Shown here: one piece after another, positions 1 to 9,173 of the stretch | Layout of the letters: each line of letters opens with the position of its first letter | How positions within the stretch are numbered: position 1 is the first letter of the stretch | Assembly (NCBI GenBank): GCA_934500705.1 | Contig: CAKSTI010000012.1 | Coordinates: 26,933-90,932, forward strand | DNA length: 64,000 nucleotides | From: an uncultured Clostridia bacterium | GTDB taxonomy: Bacteria; Bacillota; Clostridia; UMGS1810 | Direction: 5' to 3' | Notes under the pieces: generated by a model | Database searches by the model: none | Told to the model about the DNA's origin: nothing | What the model saw: the letters and a program-made list of their open reading frames with translations, nothing else | Translations under genes and position numbers: made by a program

Positions 1-1
1 A

Positions 2-1699
2 AGATATACTGACGCAGTGCTTGTAACAGGCGATGTCAACGCATACCGCATTGTGCTTGAAACGCCGTGGGAGCTTGACGGGTGCAATTTTAAGGTAACT
101 GCTAAGCGTGCCGACGGCAAGGTTGTAATCGACCTTGGTGCCACGGAGGGGACAAAGGCAATCTGCGTTCTGGCAAGTAGCGTCTATTCGGTAGTCGGGG
201 ATTTAACAATGCAGCTTACGCTCGAAAGCGTTGACGGCACCGTCCTCACAGCTTGTGAGATAACAGCAACAGTCGCAGAGGGCAACGGCGAGGGTGAACA
301 GGCAGAAAACTTGACTCCGGTACTTGATAAAGCGATAGAGCGCATTACGGTTTTAGAGGCTGAAATGCGGGCTTCGGCGTCGAATTTAACGAACGGCGAC
401 GGTGTAGGCAGCGTTATGTTAAAAACTGCTGCCGGCGCAAAAGGTGAAAACGCCGTTGCTACAGGATTGAATACTCAGGCAAACGGCGATAATTCCTTTT
501 CGGCAAACTATAACAGTAAAGCAGATGGAAATGGTGCATTTTCGGCGAATTACTCGAACGCAAAAGGTATTTATTCATTTTCAGCTAACCAAGGAAATGC
601 GAATGAAGAATACTCATTTGCAGCAAACCGGGGGCAAGCAAGTGGCGGTTGTTCTTTTGCAGCAAACCAAGGACGGACAAGTGGTTATTATAGTTTTGCG
701 GCAAACTCTGGGCAAGCAGATGGTTATCGTAGTTTTGCGGCAAATGAAGGGACCGCAAGTGGTTATAGCTCGTTTTCAGCAAACAAAGGAACAGCCAATG
801 AGGGAATGACATTTGCAGCCAATGCTGGAACAGCATCTGGCGAAGGCTCTTTTGCAGCAAATGGAGGAACGGCCAAAGGTGAAATTTCTTTTGTAACAAA
901 TGTAGGAGTAGCAACTGGTAAAAGCTCATTTGCGGCTAACGAAGGACAAGCAAAAAAGAATTGTTCTTTTGCGGCTAACGAAGGACAAGCAAATAGCGAA
1001 TATTCCTTCGCAGCCAATGAAGGACAAGCAAATAGCTATTATAGTTTTGCAGCTAATAAAGGAATAGCTCATAATTATATGACATTTGCAACAAATTTAG
1101 CTAATGCAAAGGGCGAAGCCTCATTTGCGGCAAACGTAGGAACGGCAAGTGGTTATGGCTCGTTTTCAGCAAACAAAGGAACAGCATCTGGCGAAGGCTC
1201 TTTTGTAGCAAATGTAGGAAAAGCAGCAGGTCAAGGAGCATTTGCAGCTAATATAGGAATAGCAAATAGTGAAGTTTCATTTGCGGCAAACGTAGGAAAA
1301 GCCAATAACTACGGTACATTCGCCGCTAACGCTGGAACGGCAAGTGGAGAAGGTGCTTTTGCAGCTAATGGAGGAATAGCAAAAGGTTTTGGAGCGTTTG
1401 CGGCTAATGCTGGAATAGCAACTGGTATAGCTCAGTTTGCTCACGGCAAATACAACATTGAAGATACTCAAAATAAATATGCTCATATTATTGGTAATGG
1501 TTCGTCTGAGACAGCTCGTTCAAACGCCTACACTCTTGACTGGAACGGCAATGCTTGGTATGCGGGACACGTTGAAGCGAGTGATATATGGCTGCGTTCT
1601 CCGGGTGACAAACTCTTCCGTTTATCAGTCAATGATAATGGCGAGCTATTGACTACTCAAATAAACAGCGATGGCTCAGAAGTAGTAGAAATAGATTAA
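2..1699 (+). CDS. Phage baseplate/tail-fibre protein with beta-roll repeats (5' partial)
   Basis: The frame is open to the window edge, so the true start probably lies upstream; the GTG at 17 is only the first start-like codon visible. The first ~90 residues look like a BppU-type baseplate N-terminal domain (established family in Gram-positive siphophages; my match is by eye). A short linker helix follows (about residues 95-120). Then about 24 tandem 13-residue repeats with consensus SFAAN-x-G-x-A-x-G-x-x cover roughly residues 158-480, like the left-handed beta-roll heads of YadA-type trimeric adhesins. The C-terminal ~80 residues contain an LDWNGNAWYAGHVEAS-type segment typical of phage tail-fibre tips. 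Likely role: receptor-binding or host-surface-contact fibre, placed just upstream of the lysis genes as in many prophages. The receptor is unknown. Confidence 0.8.
   Translation, partial: RYTDAVLVTGDVNAYRIVLETPWELDGCNFKVTAKRADGKVVIDLGATEGTKAICVLASSVYSVVGDLTMQLTLESVDGTVLTACEITATVAEGNGEGEQAENLTPVLDKAIERITVLEAEMRASASNLTNGDGVGSVMLKTAAGAKGENAVATGLNTQANGDNSFSANYNSKADGNGAFSANYSNAKGIYSFSANQGNANEEYSFAANRGQASGGCSFAANQGRTSGYYSFAANSGQADGYRSFAANEGTASGYSSFSANKGTANEGMTFAANAGTASGEGSFAANGGTAKGEISFVTNVGVATGKSSFAANEGQAKKNCSFAANEGQANSEYSFAANEGQANSYYSFAANKGIAHNYMTFATNLANAKGEASFAANVGTASGYGSFSANKGTASGEGSFVANVGKAAGQGAFAANIGIANSEVSFAANVGKANNYGTFAANAGTASGEGAFAANGGIAKGFGAFAANAGIATGIAQFAHGKYNIEDTQNKYAHIIGNGSSETARSNAYTLDWNGNAWYAGHVEASDIWLRSPGDKLFRLSVNDNGELLTTQINSDGSEVVEID
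491..1440 (+). repeat. Tandem 39-bp (13-residue) beta-roll repeat array in the tail-fibre gene
   Basis: About 24 imperfect 39-bp units encode the SFAAN-x-G-x-A-x-G motif. The periodicity is in frame and protein-level conservation exceeds DNA-level identity. Some units are nearly identical at the DNA level (for example around 961-1040), which suggests expansion by recombination or slippage. Confidence 0.9.
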
Positions 1700-1713
1700 A
1701 GGAGGAATTTAAA

Positions 1714-1995
1714 ATGGGATTAAAAACTACGAATTATGAAGTAAAAGATTTGGGAATTGCAGTTCCCACAGCATATGCACAGGTGACGTCATTGTTCATC
1801 GATAAAGCTGGTAATGCATACGCAGATTTTTCAATCCAACAAAACCGTGGCGGCATCGGCACCAAGGAGGCTTTTGCAAAACAAAGTATTAGTTGCGTTA
1901 TCGATAAGACGCAACCTATCTACACACAGATTTATAACAAGGCAAAAGAGGAAGTTTTTAACGGCTGGGAAGATGATATTGTGGAAGGTGATTAA
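1714..1995 (+). CDS. Small hypothetical phage protein between tail fibre and endolysin
   Basis: A 93-residue protein preceded by a strong AAAGGAGG ribosome site. It has no signal peptide or membrane segment. It is mixed alpha/beta with an acidic C-terminus. No family is recognised. Its place between the tail-fibre and endolysin genes, with tight spacing on both sides (14 bp and 2 bp), makes it part of the late phage operon, possibly a fibre accessory, chaperone or structural protein. That role is inference from position only. Confidence 0.7.
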   Translation: MGLKTTNYEVKDLGIAVPTAYAQVTSLFIDKAGNAYADFSIQQNRGGIGTKEAFAKQSISCVIDKTQPIYTQIYNKAKEEVFNGWEDDIVEGD

Positions 1996-1997
1996 TC

Positions 1998-3062
1998 GTG
2001 ATTGAAAAATACAGCAGAAAAAAAGACGGTAATAAAAAGCTGTCCGCAAATTTCTGTGTGAACGAATTTGCGTGTCACGACGGCTCGGACAAGGTGCTCG
2101 TTGACACAAATCTTGTGGCGGTACTCCAAAAGATACGTGACCGCTTTGCAAAGCCGCTTAACATCAACAGTGCGTACCGCACTCCTTCATACAACCGAAA
2201 AATCGGCGGTGTTTCCAACTCACAGCACACGCTCGGCACTGCGGCGGACATTGCGATAGAGGGGGTAACTCCGCTTGATATTGCAGTGTTTGCGGAGTGC
2301 CTTATGCCGTCGGGCGGCGGAATTGGGTTATACAAAAACTTTGTGCACATAGACGTCCGCCAAAGGCGTGCACGCTGGCAGAATTTCGGAAAAGAAGTTG
2401 TTGTATCGGGATTTCCGGGATACAGTGAGCCTGTTACATCAACATCTATTCCGACCGCTAAATACCATATAGAGGGCACAACTCATATCATAGAGATAGA
2501 CCCTCGTAATATATGGGCGGTTGAAACGCAAAAGCCAACAAATAAAACTCCATATAATAACTTTGTTAATTCAGTATTCTTTATGGCACAGAGAAACGGG
2601 TTGATGTACCCACAGGGCATAATGGTGAACGGCGGTAACGTAATATGCAATAACGCAACGCACGGTAAACCAGTATCAACCATAATTGTGCACGGCGCAA
2701 ATGATGTTGAATTTAAGAGAGTTACAGATATAACGAAAGAAAATAACGTTTGGTTTGCAGTAAGCGGTTACGGAATATATCCGTACATCACAGCAGAGCA
2801 AGAGGGATTTACTGGAAAGTTTTCGGACGTGCTTAGAACCACTAACAGACCCATTATTGGTTACAGAAAAAAGGATAATAAAATTGTTATTGCCGTAAGA
2901 GGTGCCACAAGTGCGCAGAGAGCGCAACAAACTGCTAAAAATCTCGAACTTGACTTCGCCATATCTCTTGACGGCGGTGGCAGCACTACATTGAAAGTAA
3001 ATGGCGGTTATAAATTCCGTGGCGATGGTAGGAAATTATATGGAGGTCTTATATGGGCATAA
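1998..3062 (+). CDS. Endolysin-like fusion: M15 peptidase + phosphodiester glycosidase (NAGPA/DUF2233-like)
   Basis: GTG start, two bases after the previous stop. Residues ~15-130 form an M15-type D,D- or L,D-carboxypeptidase domain with likely zinc ligands H77, D84 (SQHTLGTAAD) and H117 (FVHID). Such domains cleave peptidoglycan stem peptides. Residues ~155-354 match the NAGPA/phosphodiester-glycosidase fold: an early VNGG segment and a late LDGGGSTT-x-x-VNG signature near the C-terminus. The family hydrolyses sugar-1-phosphodiesters. The next gene overlaps by 10 bp and encodes a holin, which supports a lysis role. There is no signal peptide, so export would rely on the holin. The glycosidase half may target wall teichoic-acid-like phosphodiesters; that is inference. 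Confidence 0.8.
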   Translation: MIEKYSRKKDGNKKLSANFCVNEFACHDGSDKVLVDTNLVAVLQKIRDRFAKPLNINSAYRTPSYNRKIGGVSNSQHTLGTAADIAIEGVTPLDIAVFAECLMPSGGGIGLYKNFVHIDVRQRRARWQNFGKEVVVSGFPGYSEPVTSTSIPTAKYHIEGTTHIIEIDPRNIWAVETQKPTNKTPYNNFVNSVFFMAQRNGLMYPQGIMVNGGNVICNNATHGKPVSTIIVHGANDVEFKRVTDITKENNVWFAVSGYGIYPYITAEQEGFTGKFSDVLRTTNRPIIGYRKKDNKIVIAVRGATSAQRAQQTAKNLELDFAISLDGGGSTTLKVNGGYKFRGDGRKLYGGLIWA

Positions 3063-3274
3063 ATTCAAAAAGCAAAAAGACAATAGACGATGCAGTGATT
3101 AAAATTGCAAAAAGAGCATTACATACGGTTGCTCAGACTGCAATCGGTATTATAGGCACATCGGTATATTTAGGTGATGTCAACTGGAAATTATTAATTT
3201 CTGCTTGTGCACTCGCCGGGATAACATCAGTATTAAAATCGGCTGTTGTTGGTATACCGGAAAGCAATGTTTAA
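3053..3274 (+). CDS. Phage holin (r1t-like small membrane protein)
   Basis: A 73-residue protein starting inside the last 10 bases of the endolysin gene. It has a charged N-terminus (SKSKKTIDDAVIKIAKRALH) followed by two hydrophobic stretches (about residues 25-42 and 44-64), the usual two-helix small-holin layout. Position directly after the endolysin supports the call. The role is permeabilising the membrane to release or activate the endolysin. The family name is by pattern and gene order, so the precise holin class is uncertain. Confidence 0.75.
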   Translation: MGINSKSKKTIDDAVIKIAKRALHTVAQTAIGIIGTSVYLGDVNWKLLISACALAGITSVLKSAVVGIPESNV

Positions 3275-3333
3275 AAATGTTTTAAAATCGTTTAAAAAGC
3301 ATTTAAAAGACAGTTTAATATTTTAAAAAATTC

Positions 3334-3373
3334 AAAAGCCGAGGGCGCTGTAAAATGCGTTTTCGGCTTTTTT
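3334..3373 (+). terminator. Rho-independent terminator after the lysis genes
   Basis: A 9-bp perfect stem (AAAAGCCGA / TCGGCTTTT) at 3334-3342 and 3363-3371, ending in a T run. It closes the phage late operon, about 45 bp before the phage-like sequence gives way to glycosidase sequence. Confidence 0.8.
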
Positions 3374-3417
3374 GCATTTTGCGTGTAACTTTTTCGCAGT
3401 TTGCACGCAACATCACA

Positions 3418-3847
3418 ACAAGCGGCAAGTGGAACTCCAAGCACCTTTTTGAGAGTATCAAAAAAATAAATTATGGGAAAATGGGCATTGACGTGCCCGA
3501 AATTCCAAAGCCGAGAGCACCGCACCTGCTCCCCGTTACCAATGTTCACGACATTTGGTGGAGAGGCTCAACCGGTGCACAGTTCTATGACATCGAGAGA
3601 GCAGAGAGCGAGAGCGGCCCGTGGACGCTCATAGCCGAGAACGTGCAGGATAATAAACAGTACCGTTACAGAAACTTCTCTGACGGAGTTTTCCGCACAC
3701 TGTTTGACGACTCCACGGCGGAGGACGGCAAAACCTATTACTACCGTGTAAAGGCAAAGACCGAAAAAGGTGTTGAGTCCGACTGGTCCAATGTGAGAAA
3801 GTCCGGCGACGCAACGCTTGACTCCATTCTCCAAGCGGAAAAGGACG
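3418..3847 (+). repeat. 430-bp direct repeat, copy 1 (Fn3 region of the mannanase-like genes)
   Basis: Nearly identical to 6639-7068 (offset 3221 bp), with only scattered substitutions, for example GAACTCC versus GAACCCC at the start. Outside it the two genes match only at protein level. The left edge coincides with the phage junction; the right edge falls after the Fn3 domain. Confidence 0.85.
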
Positions 3848-5442
3848 AGGACGACGCCGCTCTCGAAGAGCCTATGATTGAGGTGGAAATACCCGAAGTC
3901 GAAGGCGAGCTTGAAAGAAAAATGCCTGAGGAAGTAATCAAGGCAAACTTTACAAACTCACTCAAAAGCCAGCTCAGAAACGCCGTTGTGCTCAAAATCG
4001 GCGAGTCCACCGCCTTTGTGAACAATCAGGTTAAAGAGATTGACCCCGAGAGGAAAAACATAGTTGCCTATACCAAAAACGACAGAACTCTCGTTCCCGT
4101 CCGTTTTCTTGCCGAGTCCTTTGACTGCACCGTTGGCTGGGACGACAACACACAGACGGTTGCGATTTTTGCCGGCTACACAAGTTCTAGTATGCGTGTC
4201 GGCGAGAATATCATAACCGTTACCGACCAGGGCTACGAGCTTGACCAACCGGCAGAGCTTGTTGACGATGCAAGAGTCTTTGCTCCTTTGCGTGCCGTGT
4301 GCGAAATGTCGCTTAAAAAGACGGTTATATACAATAACGGCATAATCGTTGTGTACGACGGTACAACCGTTAAGAACCCCAACGACCCGACATTCTGGCA
4401 GGCGTTGGAGGCAGCATTTAATGACCCTGTACTGGTAGAGAAAGAAGTTCCCGACCGGTCGGACGTTGAGGGAACACTCATCGAAAATGGCGGATTTGAA
4501 AGCGGCGACGCAAACGACGGTTGGTTTGGCCTCATACCCAACGACAAGGCAACCGCCGAGGAAGTACACTCAGGAAAGTATTCTCTGCGTACAGAGGGAA
4601 CGGGCGTATGGTCAGGTCCGAGCACCAAGATACACTTGGAGGCAAACACTGACTACATACTTTCGTTCTGGTATTACGCACCGCCTACTTTGCGTGGCAA
4701 ATACGCTCTCGGAATGAACTGCAAGGTTGTGGATAACTACACAAACAAATTAAGCTCCGAGGTTGTACTTGTCGAAAATAACGACTGGAAGCACGAGTAC
4801 ATCAGGTTCAACTCCGGTGCAACAACGGAGGCACTGTTCAGATTTTCCGTTATCTGGGGCGGAGCATACCTCGATGACTTTGTCCTTGTAAAGGAGGACT
4901 CGCCCGAAGGCCAGGAGCTCCTCGAACAATACAAGGCGGAGAAGGAGACAATAAAGGCGGCAAACGGCGGCGCTGTGTTTGTGGACAATATGGAAAACTT
5001 TGGAAAAATCCATAAGTACAACGGCAGCTGGTGGAGAGTGTACGGCGACAACCCGGACTTTTTCAACAACCGCAAGAGAATAGCCAGAGCAGAGGGCAGC
5101 AAAAACTGCACGGCGTCCTTGATTTATAAAGTGGAAAATATGACAAACTTCATTGCAAACATAGCTTATTGCAATGACAAGGACATTATTTTCTACTATT
5201 CATCGGACGGCGAGGAGTGGTTTGACTTTGATGCAGACGAAACAATCTACGTCACAAACAATGAAAACCACTGGACAAAGTCACTGTTTAGCGCATCGTC
5301 GAGTTTCCCGGAGGAAACAATGTATTTGAAAATAGAATTTACGGACCAGAATTCACAGTTCTGGACTCCGCAGATTATCGAGGTTATGATTTTTGACGAA
5401 GACTTGCCCGATAATGCCTTAGACACTTCCGGACTTTCCTAA
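3418..5442 (+). pseudogene. 5'-truncated secreted mannanase-like gene (accessory modules only)
   Basis: The frame continues upstream to a nominal ATG at 3355, but homology to the intact neighbour (5532-9152) begins abruptly at 3418. The first matching residues correspond to about residue 370 of the neighbour, so the signal peptide and the whole catalytic barrel are missing. What remains: an Fn3-like domain, a copper-amine-oxidase-N-like stalk domain (LVPVRFLAESFDC and a second half with FAPLRAVCE), a CBM4/9-type jelly roll starting at NGGFESG, and a discoidin-like C-terminal domain of ~150 residues that differs from the neighbour's C-terminus. 430 bp (3418-3847) are nearly identical to 6639-7068. 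The 5' side is phage sequence, so the break was made by phage integration, rearrangement or misassembly. No ribosome site or signal peptide supports expression. Confidence 0.75.
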
Positions 5443-5468
5443 AAGTCTGTTGTGTATACAAATCGTTC

Positions 5469-5513
5469 GTGCCTTAAAGGCAGGGGAGAAGGCTCCCTTG
5501 CCGGGAGGGGCAC
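5469..5513 (+). promoter_or_regulatory. Strong leader stem-loop upstream of the mannanase gene
   Basis: An inner 10-bp stem (GGCAGGGGAG with CTCCCTTGCC, one G-U pair) at 5479-5502 is enclosed by GTGCC/GGCAC (5469-5473 with 5509-5513). No U-run follows, so it is not a standard terminator. It ends about 18 bases before the start codon, close to the ribosome site TTGAGG, so it could affect translation or mRNA stability. Confidence 0.5.
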
Positions 5514-5531
5514 ACTGTTGAGGTAGATGCA

Positions 5532-8500
5532 ATGAATAATAAAAAAACAAACAAATTCTTGTCGGTAGTCATTGCCGTGTGCATTGCAGTCGGCTCTGCC
5601 GCAATTTCGGCATCTGCCGAAAATAGCGGCAACGACCCGTTTTTGGACTCCGTGTTTGAAAACTATATTACCCGCAAGGGTTCCGTCCTTTACGACGGGG
5701 ACGAAGTTTTCCGTTCCTGCGTAGGCTTTGCGGACGCAGGCCTTGTAAGTCAGGAGGACGGCGGACATCATATGGCGGACGAGTTTGAAATCCGTGACGC
5801 CTTTGAGACAATGAAGCAACTCGGTCAGAACTCCACCCGTACAGGTTGGCCGTTTTGCCGTCAGGCAGTAGACGTAAACGGCAATACCGTCGGTGAGGGA
5901 AAACCGGGCGAGGAAGTAATGATAGAAGGCCCCGGCAAGTACAATGAATACGCCTTCCGTTCAATGGACAAAATGCTCCAACTTGCCAACGAGTACGGCA
6001 TCAGACTATTTATCCCCGTGCTCAGCGGTTCTATGGCGGAGACGTTTTCGGCATACCGAAGTGTTCCGGCAAAGGATTTTTACAACAATTTGCAGCTTAT
6101 TGAGGACACCAAGGCTCTCTTTACCTATATGCTCAACCGCACCAACTACTACACCGGCGTTAAGTACAAAGACGACCCGGCTGTTATGGCGTGGCAGATA
6201 GGCAACGAGCTTGACCGCAGCGGCTGTACAACCGAATGGGTAAATATCATCTCAGCTCACATTAAGAGCATAGACCAAAACCATCTTGTGGCGGCGCCGC
6301 AGACGTACTATTGGAAGGACGTTGTCAACGACCCCAACATCGACATTGTTGACACACATATATACGATGCAATGCCGTTTAAAGATATGGTTCAGGGCGA
6401 CATCGCCGTTATCGACGGCAAAAAGGCTCTTATCCTGGGCGAGCTCGGTATGAAGAACGGTGACTTTTTCTCGGACGACTTTCTGCCCTGGGTGGCGCAA
6501 AAACCGCAGGTTTGCGCAGCATATATATTTATGCTGGGCGCTCACAATTCTCTCGGCGGAATATATTGCCACAGTTCCGGCACGGATTATCCCAACCTGG
6601 TTTATCCGGGTTATGATGACGCCGATGAATTTGCAAGCACAAGCGGCAAGTGGAACCCCAAGCACCTTTTTGAGAGTATCAAAGAAATAAATTATGGGAA
6701 AATGGGCATTGACGTGCCCGAAATTCCAAAGCCGAGAGCACCGCACCTGCTCCCCGTTACCAATGTTCACGACATTTGGTGGAGAGGCTCAACCGGTGCA
6801 CAGTTCTATGACATCGAGAGAGCAGAGAGCGAGAGCGGCCCGTGGACGCTCATAGCCAAGAACGTGCAGGATAATAAACAGTACCGTTACAGAAACTTCT
6901 ATGACGGAGTTTTTCGCACGCTGTTTGACGACTCCACGGCGGAGGACGGCAAAACCTATTACTACCGTGTAAAGGCAAAGACCGAAAAAGGCGTTGAGTC
7001 CGATTGGTCCAATGTGAGAAAGTCCGGCGACGCAACGCTTGACGCCATACTCCAAGCGGAAAAGGACGCCGATGACAATGCTCATTCTCAGCCGCTCATA
7101 GAGGTTGAAATACCCAAAGTTGACGGCGAGCTTGACAAGTCCAAACCGGAGATAATCACACGTGCAAATCTGCCGGAGAAGGTGAGAAATCAACTTTACA
7201 AGTCCGCTGTTATAAAGGCAGGGAGCAAATATGTCTTTGCCGGAAGTGCGGTATTGGATTTGGGCGGAGATGTACCTTATGCCGGGAGCGGCGGAGAGAT
7301 ACTCGTTCCGCTTGACCTTCTTCCCAAAGTGTTCGACTGCACGGTTGACTGGGACGAGGCTACGCAGACTGCCGCAGTTCTGTGCGGACTTTACAGTTTG
7401 AGTATGCAGATAGGCAGTTACACAATGACCGTAAAGGACGAGGGCGTTGCAATACAGCAGCCGGCACAGCTCAAAGGAAAAACCGTATTTGTTCCGCTGC
7501 GTGCCGTCTGCGAAAAGGGCCTTCAAATGACCGTGGCTGTGCAAAACGGCGTTGCGCTTGTATATGACGGAAACAACCGTTACGATTACGAAAGCAATGA
7601 ATTTTGGCAAACGGTAACTGCGGCGTTTGACGACCCCGTAAGTTATGAGTACACCGAGAGTCAGGCGGAGGTTGACGGTAACGTTATCACAAACGGCGGC
7701 TTTGAAAGCGGCGACACAAGCGACGGCTGGTTTGCCATCACTCCCAACGACCGCATCACAAGTCAGGAGTCACATTCGGGCAACTATTCGCTGCTCACTG
7801 CGGGCAGCGGTGTTTGGTCCGGGCCGAGTGCAAGGATTAATCTCAAAGCCAACACGGACTACATATTTTCGTTTTACTACAAAGCGCCCAAGGCACTGCG
7901 TGGCAAATACGCCTTAGGAATACAATGCAGAGTGGTTGACAACTATGCCAAACACCTGAGCAGTACCGTTCAGCTCAAAGAAACGGAAGGCTGGAAGCAC
8001 GAGGTTGTCACCTTTAATTCCGGTTCCACAACGTCGGCTATGTACCGTTTCGCTGTTATCTGGGGCGGTGCGTATATTGACGATGTAGTCATAGTTGAGG
8101 CAAATTCGCCGGAGGGAAACAAAATTCTTTCATCTTACGGCAGAAGTATGGATTTTGAAAGCCTGGCAGAGGTTGACGGCAGTTACAAAGACGCTGTCAA
8201 AGGCTTTATTGAGCCTACCCAGCTCTTTACTGAGCACATAAACTGGGATATTGCCGAGGACCCCAAAAACAGCGGCAACACCGTCCTTAAAGTGACGGGC
8301 GCCGACGTTGAGGCAAACACAAATAAAAAGATTGTAACGGTTGAAAACACCGCCGGCATAGGCGCAGGAGCCGCAGGGGAAGTGTTCTACAAGATGAGGC
8401 TTTATGTGACAAAGCCGCCCGTTAAATCAGAAATCAGGATAGCCTTCCGTGATTATACATCGGAGCACGAGGCAGGCAAGCTCACACGCACGTGGAAACC

Positions 8501-9152
8501 GCTTGACCCGTGGAACCAGGTGGGTCTTGTAAACATAAACTGCCCGAACGTTGACAACCGCAGGATACAGCTTGCCTACACAGACGCAAGCGGAGCAAAT
8601 CAGACCTTTGATGCAAAGGACGCAAGCGGAGTTAAAGCCACTTGGAAATTTGACACGTGGTATGACATTGACGTGAGAATAAATACGGCAAGCCAAACTT
8701 ACAGGGTATACTTTAACGGTAAACCTTTAAGGGACTCCGACGGCAATGCGGATATATATTTGTCCGACATTACGAGCAAGATAAGCGGTATGCGTATTCA
8801 AAACCAAAAGGGCGGCGACATTTACATAGATGACATAAGCCTGGGTTACAGTCTTGGAAGAGCAATGCTCTCTGTCGGAGGTAAAAACGTTAAATCGTTT
8901 GCCAATCTTTCGGCAGGGGCGCCCGCCTCAGTCTTTGCAAGCCTTAATTCCTGTGCGGTTGTCGGATATTATTCGGCTTCCGGTTCGCTTGAAGGGTCGA
9001 AGGTTTTGCGGTTTGCGGACAGCGAGACGCAGGAGTTCAACGTTTCTGCCGATGCTTTTTCCAAATGCAATGAGGTGAAAATTTTCCACTGGAAAGATTT
9101 GGAGAGAACTATTGCGCCTGTTTCAGATGTTTTAAAAATATTAAAAAATTAA
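5532..9152 (+). CDS. Secreted multidomain GH5-type endo-beta-mannanase-like enzyme
   Basis: 1206 residues with a signal peptide (residues 1-29, cleaved after SASA). Residues ~30-385 form a GH5_7-like (beta-mannanase) barrel: a YKDDPAVMAWQIGNEL motif gives acid/base E226, and LILGELGM gives nucleophile E304. Downstream modules: Fn3-like (~400-500), copper-amine-oxidase-N-like stalk domain with two halves (~559-680), CBM4/9-type jelly roll starting NGGFESG (~717-861), a laminin-G/concanavalin-like domain (~873-1108) and a C-terminal tail. The enzyme would cut beta-mannan or glucomannan outside the cell. The transporter and the GH94/GH130 phosphorylases that follow fit that role. Start chosen for the signal peptide and upstream GAGG site. 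Exact substrate within GH5 is inferred. Confidence 0.8.
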   Translation: MNNKKTNKFLSVVIAVCIAVGSAAISASAENSGNDPFLDSVFENYITRKGSVLYDGDEVFRSCVGFADAGLVSQEDGGHHMADEFEIRDAFETMKQLGQNSTRTGWPFCRQAVDVNGNTVGEGKPGEEVMIEGPGKYNEYAFRSMDKMLQLANEYGIRLFIPVLSGSMAETFSAYRSVPAKDFYNNLQLIEDTKALFTYMLNRTNYYTGVKYKDDPAVMAWQIGNELDRSGCTTEWVNIISAHIKSIDQNHLVAAPQTYYWKDVVNDPNIDIVDTHIYDAMPFKDMVQGDIAVIDGKKALILGELGMKNGDFFSDDFLPWVAQKPQVCAAYIFMLGAHNSLGGIYCHSSGTDYPNLVYPGYDDADEFASTSGKWNPKHLFESIKEINYGKMGIDVPEIPKPRAPHLLPVTNVHDIWWRGSTGAQFYDIERAESESGPWTLIAKNVQDNKQYRYRNFYDGVFRTLFDDSTAEDGKTYYYRVKAKTEKGVESDWSNVRKSGDATLDAILQAEKDADDNAHSQPLIEVEIPKVDGELDKSKPEIITRANLPEKVRNQLYKSAVIKAGSKYVFAGSAVLDLGGDVPYAGSGGEILVPLDLLPKVFDCTVDWDEATQTAAVLCGLYSLSMQIGSYTMTVKDEGVAIQQPAQLKGKTVFVPLRAVCEKGLQMTVAVQNGVALVYDGNNRYDYESNEFWQTVTAAFDDPVSYEYTESQAEVDGNVITNGGFESGDTSDGWFAITPNDRITSQESHSGNYSLLTAGSGVWSGPSARINLKANTDYIFSFYYKAPKALRGKYALGIQCRVVDNYAKHLSSTVQLKETEGWKHEVVTFNSGSTTSAMYRFAVIWGGAYIDDVVIVEANSPEGNKILSSYGRSMDFESLAEVDGSYKDAVKGFIEPTQLFTEHINWDIAEDPKNSGNTVLKVTGADVEANTNKKIVTVENTAGIGAGAAGEVFYKMRLYVTKPPVKSEIRIAFRDYTSEHEAGKLTRTWKPLDPWNQVGLVNINCPNVDNRRIQLAYTDASGANQTFDAKDASGVKATWKFDTWYDIDVRINTASQTYRVYFNGKPLRDSDGNADIYLSDITSKISGMRIQNQKGGDIYIDDISLGYSLGRAMLSVGGKNVKSFANLSAGAPASVFASLNSCAVVGYYSASGSLEGSKVLRFADSETQEFNVSADAFSKCNEVKIFHWKDLERTIAPVSDVLKILKN
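6639..7068 (+). repeat. 430-bp direct repeat, copy 2 (inside the intact mannanase gene)
   Basis: Partner of 3418-3847. It encodes the end of the catalytic barrel and the Fn3-like domain. The very high identity next to more diverged flanks points to recent duplication or gene conversion. Confidence 0.85.
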
Positions 9153-9173
9153 ACTAAGATAGGAGAGAACAAA

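Noticed and set aside
525..1017. Several open frames on both strands inside the tail-fibre repeat region
   Set aside because: Low-complexity shadows created by the 39-bp periodicity; no ribosome sites.
491..1440. Regular 39-bp repeats resembling a CRISPR array
   Set aside because: Units are contiguous and in frame within one gene with no unique spacers; they encode a protein repeat.
3958..4569. A 203-codon minus-strand frame in the truncated mannanase gene
   Set aside because: Shadow of the plus-strand coding sequence; no family features.
5469..5513. Riboswitch in the mannanase leader
   Set aside because: Only a simple nested hairpin is visible; no conserved aptamer elements.
6789..7610. 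A 273-codon minus-strand frame inside the mannanase gene
   Set aside because: Lies within conserved plus-strand Fn3 and stalk domains, and the related gene has a similar shadow; no start signals.
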